Made by a program: the position numbers and the translations under genes | Origin: Gracilibacillus caseinilyticus | GTDB lineage: Bacteria > Bacillota > Bacilli > Bacillales > Amphibacillaceae | Direction of reading: 5' to 3' | Length of the DNA stretch: 64,000 nt | NCBI RefSeq assembly: GCF_022919115.1 | Contig: NZ_CP095072.1 | Span: 124,001-188,000 of the forward strand | Notes under the pieces: generated by a model | Told to the model about the DNA's origin: nothing | What the model saw: only the letters and a program-made list of their open reading frames with translations | The model's database searches: none | Shown: piece by piece, positions 38,418-47,482 of the stretch | Numbering within the stretch: position 1 is the stretch's first letter | Layout: every line of letters starts with the position of its first letter

Positions 38418-38749
38418 CAGCGAAATTCCTCCTTAATAAATTGATTGATCACATCTTTCGTTAATTCCCACTCGCGACACTTCTCTTTGTAAAACCGCAG
38501 TCCTGCTTCGGTAATCTTATAATAAGTTCTTTTTTTGCCGAAGGTCTGCTCTTTATGAAAGGATTCAATAAACCCTTTCTTTAGCAGTCGGTTAAAGGCA
38601 GAGTATAGCGTTGTTTCCTTAATGATATATTTTTCATCAGACAGCTCCTTGATCCTTTTGGAAATTTCATAGCCGTACGATTCTTTCTCTAATAATAAAT
38701 AAAGAATGATGGTGTCATTGTAACCGCGAATCACATCACTACTAATCAA
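38417..38749 (-). CDS. PadR-family transcriptional regulator
   Basis: A 110-residue winged-helix repressor of the PadR-s1 type: ILYLLLEKESYGYEISKRI, then the recognition region ETTLYSAFNRLLKKGFI and a tyrosine-rich wing. TTG start at 38749 preceded by GGGGGAT at good spacing. Co-transcribed with the membrane protein downstream and probably autoregulated through the inverted repeat at 38780-38837. Confidence 0.9.
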   Translation of the reverse strand: MISSDVIRGYNDTIILYLLLEKESYGYEISKRIKELSDEKYIIKETTLYSAFNRLLKKGFIESFHKEQTFGKKRTYYKITEAGLRFYKEKCREWELTKDVINQFIKEEFR

Positions 38750-38779
38750 TAAGCTGATCCCCCTTCTTCACATGTTATT

Positions 38780-38837
38780 TTACTTCGTCTGTCGTAGTAA
38801 TCTTATCATACCATAATTACTACGACAGGTGAAGTAA
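38780..38837 (-). promoter_or_regulatory. Inverted repeat upstream of padR, likely PadR operator
   Basis: Two 22-bp arms (38780-38801 and 38816-38837) identical but for two bases, with inner TCGTAGTAAT/ATTACTACGA. The 14-bp centre read on the minus strand includes TATGATAAG, a possible -10 region. Starts 31 bp before the padR start codon. Confidence 0.7.
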
Positions 38838-38857
38838 TTTTTTTCCGAATAAGAAAA

Positions 38858-38878
38858 ACCGGGCATAACCAGCCCGGT
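38858..38878 (-). terminator. Terminator-like hairpin at the edge of repeat copy D
   Basis: ACCGGGC/GCCCGGT stem followed by U5 on the minus strand. No gene ends nearby in that direction (azlD has its own terminator), so it may insulate padR from transcription through the repeat. Confidence 0.5.
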
Positions 38879-38902
38879 CTTAACTAACAAAATAATATAC
38901 AA

Positions 38903-39600
38903 CTACCTATAATATGGATTATGTTAAGTGGCACATAGCGGTCATCTTGAAATGATTCATGTGCTGGGACACCTTTACCAGCCACTTTTCGCCCTGTGGG
39001 AGTCTATGTGCCGGCCTGCGCTATGGTACAGACTTTTTAAGGAGACAAAACCAGCCGGGAAACACCAGCATTTGTCTTCTTTCTTTTTAAACACTACAAA
39101 TCTTGTTGCGCTGCTTCCCACTTTTGGTCCCTTTCTCGCTAAACGATACAAATCTCTGGTGACTGCTCCCCACCTTTGGTTCCTTTCTCGCTAAACGATA
39201 CAAATCTCTGGTGACTGCTCCCCACTTTTTGTCCCTTTCTCTTTAAACGATACAGGGCGTTTTTGATCGAATGCCCCCTCTTTCGACCATTAACCGCATC
39301 TCACATACAGCTATAAAGTAATTTACATATTTTACCACAAACCGTACTATAGTCTGTTTTATTCCGTATAATTCCACAATAAAAAAATATGCCTTCTCGA
39401 CGTAGATGCCTAACATACTCTATCAATAGCTTCGTTTCTTCTTCTCTATAAAAAAAGTAGACACTTCACTCCAACTTCTATTGACGTGCGCCCACTGAAA
39501 ACGAAGCAATTTTTAGGAGCTTTGCAAAGCAGATGAAATCTAGCAAAATTACCACAATGTCAGACAGTTCTACTTTACTAATCCATATTATAAGAACCCA
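38903..39600. repeat. MITE-like dispersed repeat, copy D (698 bp), carrying a tandem array
   Basis: Left end CTACCTATAATATGGATTATG; right end, on the minus strand, GGGTTCTTATAATATGGATTA. The interior includes GATTCATGTGCTGGGACACC and CTGTGGGAGTCTA, shared with copy E, and near the right end GAGCTTTGCAAAGCAG. The 52-bp array 2 lies inside. No ORF of note, so 38838-39786 is non-coding. Confidence 0.7.
39089..39256. repeat. Tandem array, exact 52-bp unit, about 3.2 copies (array 2)
   Basis: Units start at 39089, 39141, 39193 and 39245. Consensus parts AAACGATACAAATCTCTGG and CTTTGGTTCCTTTCTCGCT align with array 1 at 12084. Neighbouring units differ by only a few bases, showing recent amplification. 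Confidence 0.9.
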
Positions 39601-39702
39601 TAACCATGTTCAGCATGATTACTTCTTTACTCATTAGAAAAACTGGGCAGTTCCACCATCTGTTTTCATAACAGTCATCATGTGTTCCCATATTAGCAAA
39701 AA

Positions 39703-39732
39703 AGCGTATTATCCAAGAGCAGATAATACGCT
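39703..39732 (-). terminator. Terminator of azlCD
   Basis: Stem AGCGTATTATC with GATAATACGCT, 8-nt loop, then U6 on the minus strand. Confidence 0.9.
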
Positions 39733-39786
39733 GGGGCTATTTCTGTTTATTGATGCTTGGTACTTCTACAGCACCTTTTCATTGAA

Positions 39787-40119
39787 TTAAAGCACTACTT
39801 GCACCATAACCATATACACAACCGTTCCTGTTGCAATGGAGAGAAGCATGTTTTTCTTCCAGAAATGGATCAGGACAACGGTTGCTACACCAACTAGTTC
39901 AGGTATGCCATAAGACCCCGATAGAAACGTTACATCTTTCAGACAATAGATCACCAACAGACCTAGTACCGCTGTTGGCAACACTTTCCCTAGGTAACGA
40001 ATATAATCCGGCGTAGTCTTACCAGCTGGAAACAGGATAAATGGCAGAAATCTGGTCATCATGGTCCCTAGTACAACCATCGCAATCGTGATAACCTGCT
40101 GTGTTAAACTCATTGTCAT
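39787..40119 (-). CDS. azlD: Branched-chain amino acid exporter small subunit AzlD
   Basis: A 110-residue protein with four helices, typical AzlD ([21 protein letters not shown]). Pairs with AzlC to export branched-chain amino acids and analogues such as azaleucine. Start overlaps the azlC stop in ATGA. Confidence 0.9.
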   Translation of the reverse strand: MTMSLTQQVITIAMVVLGTMMTRFLPFILFPAGKTTPDYIRYLGKVLPTAVLGLLVIYCLKDVTFLSGSYGIPELVGVATVVLIHFWKKNMLLSIATGTVVYMVMVQVVL

Positions 40120-40829
40120 ACGGTGCTGACCTCGACTTTCTCCTGTGGTTTTCTAAGTAGAGTGAATACGGCTAAAATAGCGAGCATAGTAGGTATAATA
40201 AACAGATCTCCTCCGAATATGACAAGGCAGATAACGGAACAGCCCAGTCCTATAATGGCACTCTGATGTTTTTTCTCTTTCATCCAGTTGTCCATCAAAA
40301 TAACGACAAACAAAGCCGTCAAAACAAACTCAAGTCCTTCTGTATTGAACGGGATAAGCGCTCCAAAATACGCCCCTATGATGGAACCAGCTACCCAATA
40401 GCCATGATTAAGCATTGTTACGAAAAACATAAACCAGCCCCTGTCAATATGGTCTGGAATATATGCTGTACTATTAATTGAAAAAGCTTCATCTGAAAGA
40501 CCATATATCAGGTAAAACTTTTTCTTCCCCATCCCTTTATACTTCTCCAGCATCGAAACACCATAAAAAAGATGTCTTGCATTAACCATTATCGTTAAAG
40601 CCAGTGCATATAGCGGATTGAAAGTCGCTAATAATAACGTAGCTGCCAAGAATTCCATAGATCCCGAATAGACCACTAAACTCATTACAATCGGATAAAT
40701 GGGATGAAAGCCTAATGAGTTCATGAAGATCCCATATGCTATGCCTAGAAAAATAAAGCCAGCCATAATTGGAATGGTAAGCGGAAATGCCGAACGTAAT
40801 GCTGCTGTTATATGATTTCTGTCTGTCAT
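40116..40829 (-). CDS. azlC: Branched-chain amino acid exporter large subunit AzlC
   Basis: A 237-residue permease with the AzlC signature: [20 protein letters not shown] near the N-terminus, [12 protein letters not shown], and [10 protein letters not shown] in the middle. The start at 40829 is chosen because GGAAGTGAT precedes it; the 19 additional upstream codons would reach into the promoter region. Divergent from a MocR-type regulator with a strong inverted repeat between them, which suggests regulation of export by that protein. Confidence 0.92.
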   Translation of the reverse strand: MTDRNHITAALRSAFPLTIPIMAGFIFLGIAYGIFMNSLGFHPIYPIVMSLVVYSGSMEFLAATLLLATFNPLYALALTIMVNARHLFYGVSMLEKYKGMGKKKFYLIYGLSDEAFSINSTAYIPDHIDRGWFMFFVTMLNHGYWVAGSIIGAYFGALIPFNTEGLEFVLTALFVVILMDNWMKEKKHQSAIIGLGCSVICLVIFGGDLFIIPTMLAILAVFTLLRKPQEKVEVSTV

Positions 40830-40891
40830 ACGATCACTTCCTGATAAATTACTGTATATTATTTTTATCACAATAAATCCATACAATAAAC

Positions 40892-40920
40892 AAAAGAATT
40901 GTATGGATTACAATTCTTTT
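40892..40920. promoter_or_regulatory. Perfect inverted repeat between azlC and the MocR-type gene
   Basis: Twelve-bp arms AAAAGAATTGTA/TACAATTCTTTT around TGGAT. The half-site AATCCATACAAT occurs here in inverse orientation and again directly nearby (about 40875-40886), an arrangement of inverted plus direct sites often used by MocR-type proteins. TATAAT at 41003-41008 is a likely -10 for the regulator gene. Confidence 0.65.
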
Positions 40921-41037
40921 TGCTTACCATCATATGCAGGAAAAGATGAACTCCCCTGCTTTCTTCGACAAAATTGGACAGATATATGCATACAATCAAT
41001 GGTATAATTGTACTAATTATAAATTGTGAGGTGTACC

Positions 41038-42423
41038 ATGCCAGTAAATTCATTCGATCATTATCCAATGTCCTGGAAACCTGATAAACAAATATTGAAA
41101 CGCCCTTATTATCAGTCATTAGCTGCGTTGCTGGAACAGGAAATAACAAATGGCTTTTTGGCACCTGGAACGAAGCTGCCACCACAACGAGAATTAGCTG
41201 ATTTTCTTGATTTAAATTTCACCACCATTACCCGCGCCTATAAAGTTTGTGAAGAACGGGGCTTAATCTATGCCGTTACTGGAAGTGGAACCTTTGTCTC
41301 GGCGAATGCGACTCGTTCGATTACGATTTCAACCGATCAAGTCGCTACGAATATCGATTTAGGATTTGTCGCCTCTTTTGAACAAACGAATGCAATGGTA
41401 ACAGAAACGATTGAAGAGGTTGTAAAGAAAAATTATTTAGAGCAATTGCTCAATTATAATGATCCGACGGGCATCCCGCATCAAAAAAAGGCAGCACTTA
41501 ATTGGATGGCATCGTTCGGAATCAGTGTCGACCAGGACCACGTAGCGATTGTTTCTGGTGCGCAAAATGCGTTAGCGATCAGCATGTCGGCACTATTTGA
41601 ACCGGGAAATCGGATTGCCACCGATTTATATACGTATTCTAATTTTATCGAATTGGCCAAAATGTATCAGATTCAGCTCGTTCCTATTATCAGTGATACG
41701 TATGGAATGTCAGCAGAGGAACTGGAGAAGCAGTGCAACAAAACCAATATTCACGGCATTTTTCTCATGCCTTCTTGCAGTAATCCTACTACGATCATGA
41801 TTCCGGATTTTAGAAAACGAGAACTTGCCGAGGTCATCCGCAAGCATCGGTTAATTTTAATTGAGGATGATATCCACGCTTTTCTAACAGCTGGCATTAT
41901 ACCTGATTATCAGCAGCCTATGTTTCATCTGCTTCCAGAACAGACGGTTTATATTTGTGGTACGGGCAAATCGATTTGTTCTGGCTTACGAGTTGCCTAT
42001 ATGGTTTATGGAGATGTGTTGCGCGAGAAAATTTTGCGGGCTATTTTTAATATTAATCTTAAAACCTCTTCATTAGATGTGGAGATTATTACAGAATTGA
42101 TCCTATCTGGCAAGGCGCATGAAATCATTACACAAAAAAAACAGCTGGCACAAACAGCGAATGATATTTATTCTGAGTATTTTCCAATTAGTGAGACAAA
42201 CGGACATCCCCTTAGTTTCTATCGTTGGCTTCCAATCCAGGGACACGGCAATCAAATAGAACAACAATTAGAAGAACACGGCATTCGCGCTTTTCATTCT
42301 GATCGTTTTCTAAGTGGTCAAACAACGCCTGATAAGTATTTACGCATTGCCTTGTCGTCTGCGAAGTCTATGGATAAATTGCGAATAGGTTTACAAATTT
42401 TAAAACAGTATCTTAACCAATAG
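41038..42423 (+). CDS. MocR-type regulator (GntR helix-turn-helix fused to aminotransferase fold)
   Basis: A 461-residue protein. Residues about 20-90 form a GntR winged helix (LPPQRELADFLDLNFTTITRAY, GSGTFVSAN). The rest is a class I aminotransferase-like domain that binds PLP, with DPTGIPHQKKAALNWM, ILIEDDIHAF and CGTGKSICSGLRVAY, the last giving the PLP lysine. ATG at 41038 has GAGGTG four bases upstream; the GTG at 41026 overlaps that site. Divergent from azlCD, its probable target; a branched-chain amino-PLP adduct would be a plausible effector, which is inference. Confidence 0.9.
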   Translation: MPVNSFDHYPMSWKPDKQILKRPYYQSLAALLEQEITNGFLAPGTKLPPQRELADFLDLNFTTITRAYKVCEERGLIYAVTGSGTFVSANATRSITISTDQVATNIDLGFVASFEQTNAMVTETIEEVVKKNYLEQLLNYNDPTGIPHQKKAALNWMASFGISVDQDHVAIVSGAQNALAISMSALFEPGNRIATDLYTYSNFIELAKMYQIQLVPIISDTYGMSAEELEKQCNKTNIHGIFLMPSCSNPTTIMIPDFRKRELAEVIRKHRLILIEDDIHAFLTAGIIPDYQQPMFHLLPEQTVYICGTGKSICSGLRVAYMVYGDVLREKILRAIFNINLKTSSLDVEIITELILSGKAHEIITQKKQLAQTANDIYSEYFPISETNGHPLSFYRWLPIQGHGNQIEQQLEEHGIRAFHSDRFLSGQTTPDKYLRIALSSAKSMDKLRIGLQILKQYLNQ

Positions 42424-42506
42424 GAATGGTTAAGATATTGTTATGGATATCAATTTAAGAATGCTTGTATACTTTTTTGTTTACATGCATTCATTGCTAA
42501 TGATAG

Positions 42507-43042
42507 CTACCTATAATATGGATTATGTAAACTATATGCTTAGTGTTTATTTTGAAATGATTCATGTGCTGGGACACCGCTCCGGCCATCCACTTCGCGT
42601 CCTGTGGGCACGGCTGAAGCTAACTTTGTGAAGAAGATCGCTTCACAAAGTGGATCTTCAGCACCTGCCTGTCCCGCGGGAGTCTACGTGGTTGGCCTGC
42701 GCTAATGTATAGCTCCACAATTCATGCGGCAGCTAGGATGTGTAGCGCTATCTGCGAGATTCACACCTTAATTTGATAAAATACAATGCCTAGCATGACT
42801 GCTTTTTGCTGTTATATACGTTGTAGAACTTTCCCTAAAGCGTAGGAAATATGCGGAGACTCCCGTGGAATCAGCTCGAGCTGAAGATCCGAAAGAAAAG
42901 AATTTTCCTTCCTAAGTTAGCAGACCGCCGTGCCCACAGGACGCGGAGCATATTTCCGGAGCTTTGCTAAGCAGTTAAATTCTATCAAAATTACCACAAT
43001 ATCAGACAATTCCACTATACATAATCCACATTATAAGAACCC
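42507..43042. repeat. MITE-like dispersed repeat, copy E (536 bp), with internal inverted cores
   Basis: Left end CTACCTATAATATGGATTATG, right end (minus strand) GGGTTCTTATAATGTGGATT. Inside, GCGTCCTGTGGGCACGG (about 42597) recurs inverted as CCGTGCCCACAGGACGCG (about 42931), and CGGGAGTCTACGTGG recurs inverted near 42855, so the element can fold into a long structured hairpin. Its core has much higher GC than the flanks. No real ORF; the short one at 42443 runs into the repeat. Confidence 0.75.
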
Positions 43043-43079
43043 GCCCTTAGGCGATGAATGATATGCTTTCTTCATTCAA

Positions 43080-43119
43080 AAAAGCCACTCTTATCTTGGG
43101 TTGATAAGCAGTGGCTTTT
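43080..43119. terminator. Terminator of the second BCCT gene, possibly bidirectional
   Basis: AAAAGCCACTCTTATC pairs with GATAAGCAGTGGCTTTT across a 7-nt loop, with one unpaired base on each arm; U-run on both strands. Confidence 0.85.
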
Positions 43120-43133
43120 CTAGTTAGTTTATT

Positions 43134-44672
43134 CTATTTCTTTTTCACAATCTTTTGTTCTCTCGCCATCTTAGCTGCGATTTTCGGTGCATCCCATAGT
43201 GCTGGGAGCAGCAGTATGGAAACAGGGACTGCTGTTACTACGATAAAATTCTGCAGAGCAGTGATACTTCCCTCGCCAATCGCTAATAAGCAGACAGCGA
43301 CAACACCGAACATAAGCGCCCAGAAGACACGAATGAAACGGTTCGGTTCATCGGTACCACTTAATGTGACCGCAACTGTATAGGACATCGAATCTGTAGT
43401 AGTCGCCACGAATATAATCGTCACAATTATGAAGCCAACAGACAATAAGAAACCTAGTGGAATCTGATTCATAATCGCCATTACAGCTGCCGGCATACCA
43501 CTTTCGTTAAGAGCGGTGGACACCGAACCTCCATTTTGCATTTCGTAGAAAATACCCGATCCACCAACGACAGTGAACCAAAAGTTACTAACAATCGGTG
43601 CAATAATGGAAACCGCGATAATTAATTGTCTGATCGTCCTACCGCGGGATATTCTACTCATGAAAATGGCCATCATTGGGCCATAACCGATAAACCAGCC
43701 CCAGAAGAAAATGGTCCAATAACCAAGCCAGCCCTGATCAACCCGATACAGACTCATCGTTAAGAAATTTTGCAGATAGAAGCCTTGCGAACCAATAAAC
43801 AGATCAATGATGAACAACGTTGGTCCCAAAATCAACATCGCTACCATTAACACAACCACAAAGCCAACATTTATTCTACTGAGCAATTGAATACCTCGCT
43901 CAATACCAGTGGCTGCTGAAATCGAAGCAATCACTACTAAGAAGATAATGATGAGAGACTGCGTAAAAAACGTATCAGGGATTCCGAATATTTCTTGTAA
44001 ACCATACCCTACTTGCAGACCAAGAAAGCCGACAGGTCCAATCGTTCCAGCCGCAACAGACACGATCGAAACAATATCTGTAATCGTACCTATAACACTT
44101 TTGCGAAAAATTTTCTTACCAAACAATGGAAACAATAAAGTACGTGGCTTAAGTGGATACCCTTTGTGATAATGAGCATACATCAGCACAATGGTCGCAA
44201 GGGTACCTAAGATGGCCCAAGCTAAAAAACCCCAGTGTAAGAAACTTTGTGCCATTGCCGGGAATGCAGCTTCCATCGTCCCATTTTCCATTCCAGAGAA
44301 TAAAGGTGGTGTCGTGATAAAATGGTACATCGGTTCTGCCGCTGCCCAGAACACTCCCCCACCAGCTAATAGTGTACATAGAATCATCGAAATCCAACGA
44401 TAATTATCATTTTCCGGCTTAACCAAGTTACCCAGACGTACTTTTCCATATTTAGAAAAAGCTAATATTAATCCAATCACAAAGGTTGCTAGCAATAATA
44501 CCTGCCAATAAGCTCCAAAATACTTCACTGAAAAGTTAAAGCTCTCATTAATCCACTGACCAGTTATTTGGTCATCCCAAACAGAAGCGAGGACAAATAG
44601 AATAAGGATGCCTCCACTAATACTAAAGGTAATCCAATCCATTCTGCTTTTTTTTTCTATCTCGTCGCGCAT
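43134..44672 (-). CDS. BCCT-family transporter, paralogue 2
   Basis: A 512-residue carrier, colinear and very similar to the gene at 35683-37221 (same WTIFFWGWFIGYGPMMA and ADSMSY/TDSMSYTVAVTLSG regions). Likely sodium-coupled uptake of a quaternary ammonium compatible solute. The ATG at 44672 follows AGGAGG by six bases; the 26 codons further upstream are not translated from an RBS. The N-terminus and the helix 1-2 loop differ most between copies, which may tune activation. Own terminator; not in an operon. Confidence 0.88.
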   Translation of the reverse strand: MRDEIEKKSRMDWITFSISGGILILFVLASVWDDQITGQWINESFNFSVKYFGAYWQVLLLATFVIGLILAFSKYGKVRLGNLVKPENDNYRWISMILCTLLAGGGVFWAAAEPMYHFITTPPLFSGMENGTMEAAFPAMAQSFLHWGFLAWAILGTLATIVLMYAHYHKGYPLKPRTLLFPLFGKKIFRKSVIGTITDIVSIVSVAAGTIGPVGFLGLQVGYGLQEIFGIPDTFFTQSLIIIFLVVIASISAATGIERGIQLLSRINVGFVVVLMVAMLILGPTLFIIDLFIGSQGFYLQNFLTMSLYRVDQGWLGYWTIFFWGWFIGYGPMMAIFMSRISRGRTIRQLIIAVSIIAPIVSNFWFTVVGGSGIFYEMQNGGSVSTALNESGMPAAVMAIMNQIPLGFLLSVGFIIVTIIFVATTTDSMSYTVAVTLSGTDEPNRFIRVFWALMFGVVAVCLLAIGEGSITALQNFIVVTAVPVSILLLPALWDAPKIAAKMAREQKIVKKK

Positions 44673-45082
44673 TATTTTCCTCCTATAATGTAATACCGTT
44701 ACTTTTATCTTAACCTGATTCGTGTTTATTATAATTTTATTCTTTTTCAAAAATTAAGCTTTCCAAAAGTCAGCAACTCGCTCTTTCCCAAATAATCTTA
44801 AATAGTTTAGTGATAGTTCCACCTGCCAATCTTATTTTAAGCACAGATTTCACATTATAGGTGAGTATAGAAGAGAAGTCAAAACACACCCCACAACTTC
44901 TAACCACTGTAAAATCGTCCATTTCCGATAAGAATACCTCCTCCAAGTATAGAAACGGCTAGTTGGAGAAAAATTAGTTAATAGGATTGCTTTAATCTGG
45001 GATGGTTATCATTCGCAAAAAAATGTTTAATCAGAAACGAAATAATGATGAATATTCTAATACAAATAAAATAGAAAATGAT
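44673..45082. other. Non-coding gap upstream of the gerA remnant
   Basis: AT-rich sequence, no supported ORF, no clear repeat. It contains the promoter of the second BCCT gene at its left edge; the rest may be decayed coding sequence of the lost germination operon. Confidence 0.4.
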
Positions 45083-45348
45083 TATTAGATGAACCGAATG
45101 ATTTACACGTACGAACATTCACCATACGAGGCTCAAAGCATCTCTGTGCCACCGTCTATATTGATGGTTTAGCAGACAGCAAGAATGTACGTAAAAATAT
45201 TATCGAAAATATTCAACTAAAAACGGAGAGAGGGCAAATTCCTGGATGATAAACAACAACTTTCCATGTATTAAATCAGGAGCTTCTACCCAGTTCCTCC
45301 CTTCAAATAGGGTATACGCTCGATGATATATCAATTAATCTCAAATAG
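45083..45348 (+). pseudogene. Fragment of a GerA-type spore germination receptor A subunit
   Basis: Translation in one frame gives NDLHVRTFTIRG, ATVYIDGLADSKNVRKNI, the N-terminal domain hallmark (FTI...YIDGL) of GerAA/GerKA proteins. That frame stops at 45249; a second frame then gives ELLPSSSLQIGYTLDDI, resembling the next segment of the same family. No start codon with RBS and nothing of the membrane half remains. A real gerA gene would be about 480-500 codons. Implies a spore-forming ancestor; whether other receptors remain elsewhere is unknown. Confidence 0.6.
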
Positions 45349-45434
45349 TACGAAGACAGAAGTTTCTGCAAACGCTATTGTACGAAACATTTCGCTTCCG
45401 ATAAAGCAAAAGATCAATGAATGGAGAGAGGATC

Positions 45435-45584
45435 ATGTGGGAGAATATCATCGGAAGATTACCTGATAAATTAATTTTGATTTGCTCCATCTTCATCTTA
45501 ACTTTTTTAGTACCTTTTGTTATTTATAAAATCAATAAAAAACTGCACGAGAACAGCGATCCTATTTGGAAGAAAGAAGACTAA
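45435..45584 (+). CDS. Small single-pass membrane protein, 49 residues
   Basis: ORF with AGAGGA before the ATG. The translation starts MWENIIGRLPDKL, then one hydrophobic helix (about 14-31) and a charged C-terminus ending WKKED. I do not recognise a family. Its position after the gerA remnant recalls the small D-type proteins of some germination receptor operons, but those usually have two helices, so this is only a suggestion. Confidence 0.5.
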   Translation: MWENIIGRLPDKLILICSIFILTFLVPFVIYKINKKLHENSDPIWKKED

Positions 45585-45706
45585 TCTTTTTATTAAAGTA
45601 AAGTAGGTGTTACGATTGAATTTCAATGCTAACAATATATCATTCAACGAGAAATTCCACCTTTATTTCTCTATAACAACCATTATTCTAGTAAAGGCTC
45701 AAAAAA

Positions 45707-46171
45707 ATGAAAGTTGCTGAGGTATTGTTCTGGAGCATTGCATTACCAGGTTTCGGACAAATACTCAATGGGAAATTGGTAAAGGGGATCATATTAATAG
45801 GCCTGGAAATGATTATCAATGTACAGGCCCATATAAACGATATCATTATTTACAGTTTTTATGGGCAAATTGATCTCGCTATTGAGACAGCCGATTTCCA
45901 ATGGCTGATGTTCTATCCTTGTTTGTATTTCTTTGCTATATGGGATGCTTATAAAGACGCTGGTGGTGGTAACAAGCCGTTTGCTTTCTTCCCCTTTGTA
46001 TGTTGCGCTTATTCTGTAACAATTGGAACGATCTTCTCCTCAAGCTTCACTTTGTTTGACGTTTTAGTCGGCCCTATTTGGCTGCCCATTTTAAGTGTCC
46101 TGCCTGGACTTCTTCTAGGATTACTTTTGCAAATGATTATGACAAAAATCACTTCAACTAAGCTAAAATGA
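45707..46171 (+). CDS. Small integral membrane protein, TM2-like start
   Basis: A 154-residue protein with four to five helices. The opening LFWSIALPGFGQILNGKLVKGI is the pattern of TM2/DUF5683-type proteins (Pro-Gly-x-Gly-Gln-x-x-Asn-Gly). The RBS is weak (AAAGG nine bases before the ATG). Closed by a bidirectional terminator shared with the DUF3231 gene. Function unknown. Confidence 0.7.
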   Translation: MKVAEVLFWSIALPGFGQILNGKLVKGIILIGLEMIINVQAHINDIIIYSFYGQIDLAIETADFQWLMFYPCLYFFAIWDAYKDAGGGNKPFAFFPFVCCAYSVTIGTIFSSSFTLFDVLVGPIWLPILSVLPGLLLGLLLQMIMTKITSTKLK

Positions 46172-46224
46172 AAACAGTCCATTTTGCAGGATAGCGCGAT
46201 GCCTCCTTCCAAATGGACTGTTTT
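46171..46224. terminator. Bidirectional terminator between convergent genes
   Basis: AAAACAGTCCATTT (46171-46184) and AAATGGACTGTTTT (46211-46224) form a perfect 14-bp stem with U-runs on both strands. Confidence 0.9.
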
Positions 46225-46232
46225 TTGATGCA

Positions 46233-47246
46233 TTAACTTTTATTTCTCACTAATTCCTCTCGATTCTTAGTACCTGGTGGTTCCTCTAACCAATTGTTCT
46301 TGATCATGATATCTACTCCGCTTTTGGCTAATTTCGCCACTTCTACAGACAACCTTTCATAACTGGCCATCAAATCAGTTCGTTGACTGGTAGCAGCTGC
46401 AGTAGCATAATTACCGATTCCCGATGAAATCATAAGTGACATATGGAACATCATTAATTTATCGGAAAAGGTTGGAGAAGTCGAGTCACTAACCGATACA
46501 TCCGGAACCTGTGGAGCTTCCAAATCATTTTCTAAAAGAATATCCCCGAAAACCTTGATATGCTTTTTGGCGATTTCTTTTGCTCGCAACATGTAATCTT
46601 GCACTTCTTTCATCGGAGACGTCTGGGCGAAAGATAGACATAACTTTACCCCAATCGTATTTGTCTGAATGTTCATGTATAAATACGAAATCTCGCTAGC
46701 ATTTAATGGACGTTTGTGATGTAATGGATTTAAACCGCTCATATATTGTTTACTGTCTATATAAGTTGCTTCTTTAGGCACTTCAATATATGGCTGCCTT
46801 GCATTTACGCCTTTGGATAGCGCAATCTCAGATGCTTGATGAAAAAGCTTCGTCGTTTCTTTAAGAGCATCCATAAAATAAAATCGGATATCCTTCCTGT
46901 CACTCATGGCAACTAACCCACTATAAGTCAGCATTCCTACTTTCGCCATATGAGTGACATAGCTTAAACAAAATAAATCTGTATAGAGCCAAGGAGCTTC
47001 CTCTTTCACATCACTGGAGGTAAACCCGACTGGTTTCGCATAATGCTCATGTTCAAAAATAGCCAGTAATTGGTCAAGATGGTTGGCTGATATGTCATAC
47101 GCCAACTGAATTACTGGCTTTATCTCCTCATCCTCTATATGTTTCAGCATAAAACGCAAGATACTGTTCGCCATACTGTCATTCATGTACCCCATCCATA
47201 ACGAAGAAATCTCGCCAGACGTCAGGTGTATATTTTTGTCACTCAT
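46233..47246 (-). CDS. DUF3231 family protein
   Basis: A 337-residue soluble protein made of two similar halves of about 165 residues, each beginning with an L(T/N)xxEIxxL(W/Y)M motif (HLTSGEISSLWMGYM and PLNASEISYLYMNIQ). It resembles a ferritin-like four-helix fold common in spore-forming Bacillaceae; function unknown. The second ATG (47246) is chosen since GGGAGG directly abuts the first. Between it and the next gene (47247-47482) there is no supported ORF. Confidence 0.85.
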   Translation of the reverse strand: MSDKNIHLTSGEISSLWMGYMNDSMANSILRFMLKHIEDEEIKPVIQLAYDISANHLDQLLAIFEHEHYAKPVGFTSSDVKEEAPWLYTDLFCLSYVTHMAKVGMLTYSGLVAMSDRKDIRFYFMDALKETTKLFHQASEIALSKGVNARQPYIEVPKEATYIDSKQYMSGLNPLHHKRPLNASEISYLYMNIQTNTIGVKLCLSFAQTSPMKEVQDYMLRAKEIAKKHIKVFGDILLENDLEAPQVPDVSVSDSTSPTFSDKLMMFHMSLMISSGIGNYATAAATSQRTDLMASYERLSVEVAKLAKSGVDIMIKNNWLEEPPGTKNREELVRNKS

Positions 47247-47482
47247 CTGCATCCTCCCAAGTAATTCATTCTTCGTTTATTATGTGCAGAATGGAACATA
47301 TTATGACAAAAGTCCTCTATTTAGCCCATATGATCTTTACAACTTTTCAGCAAAATTGTCGTCCTGCTTCGCTTTCCCCTCTTCAGACTTGCTGGTAAAA
47401 AATAATGGATTCATTCAGCCCTGGTGGAATCCTTAAGAAATGAGATCTTATTCCTTTTCATATAAAAAAGAAGCTAATCCCA

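Noticed and set aside
42443..42631. 62-codon ORF after the MocR-type gene
   Set aside because: Runs from the intergenic region into dispersed repeat copy E; no conserved start region.
45600..45706. 34-codon ORF from a TTG upstream of the TM2-like gene
   Set aside because: Unremarkable composition and a weak start; not supported beyond chance.
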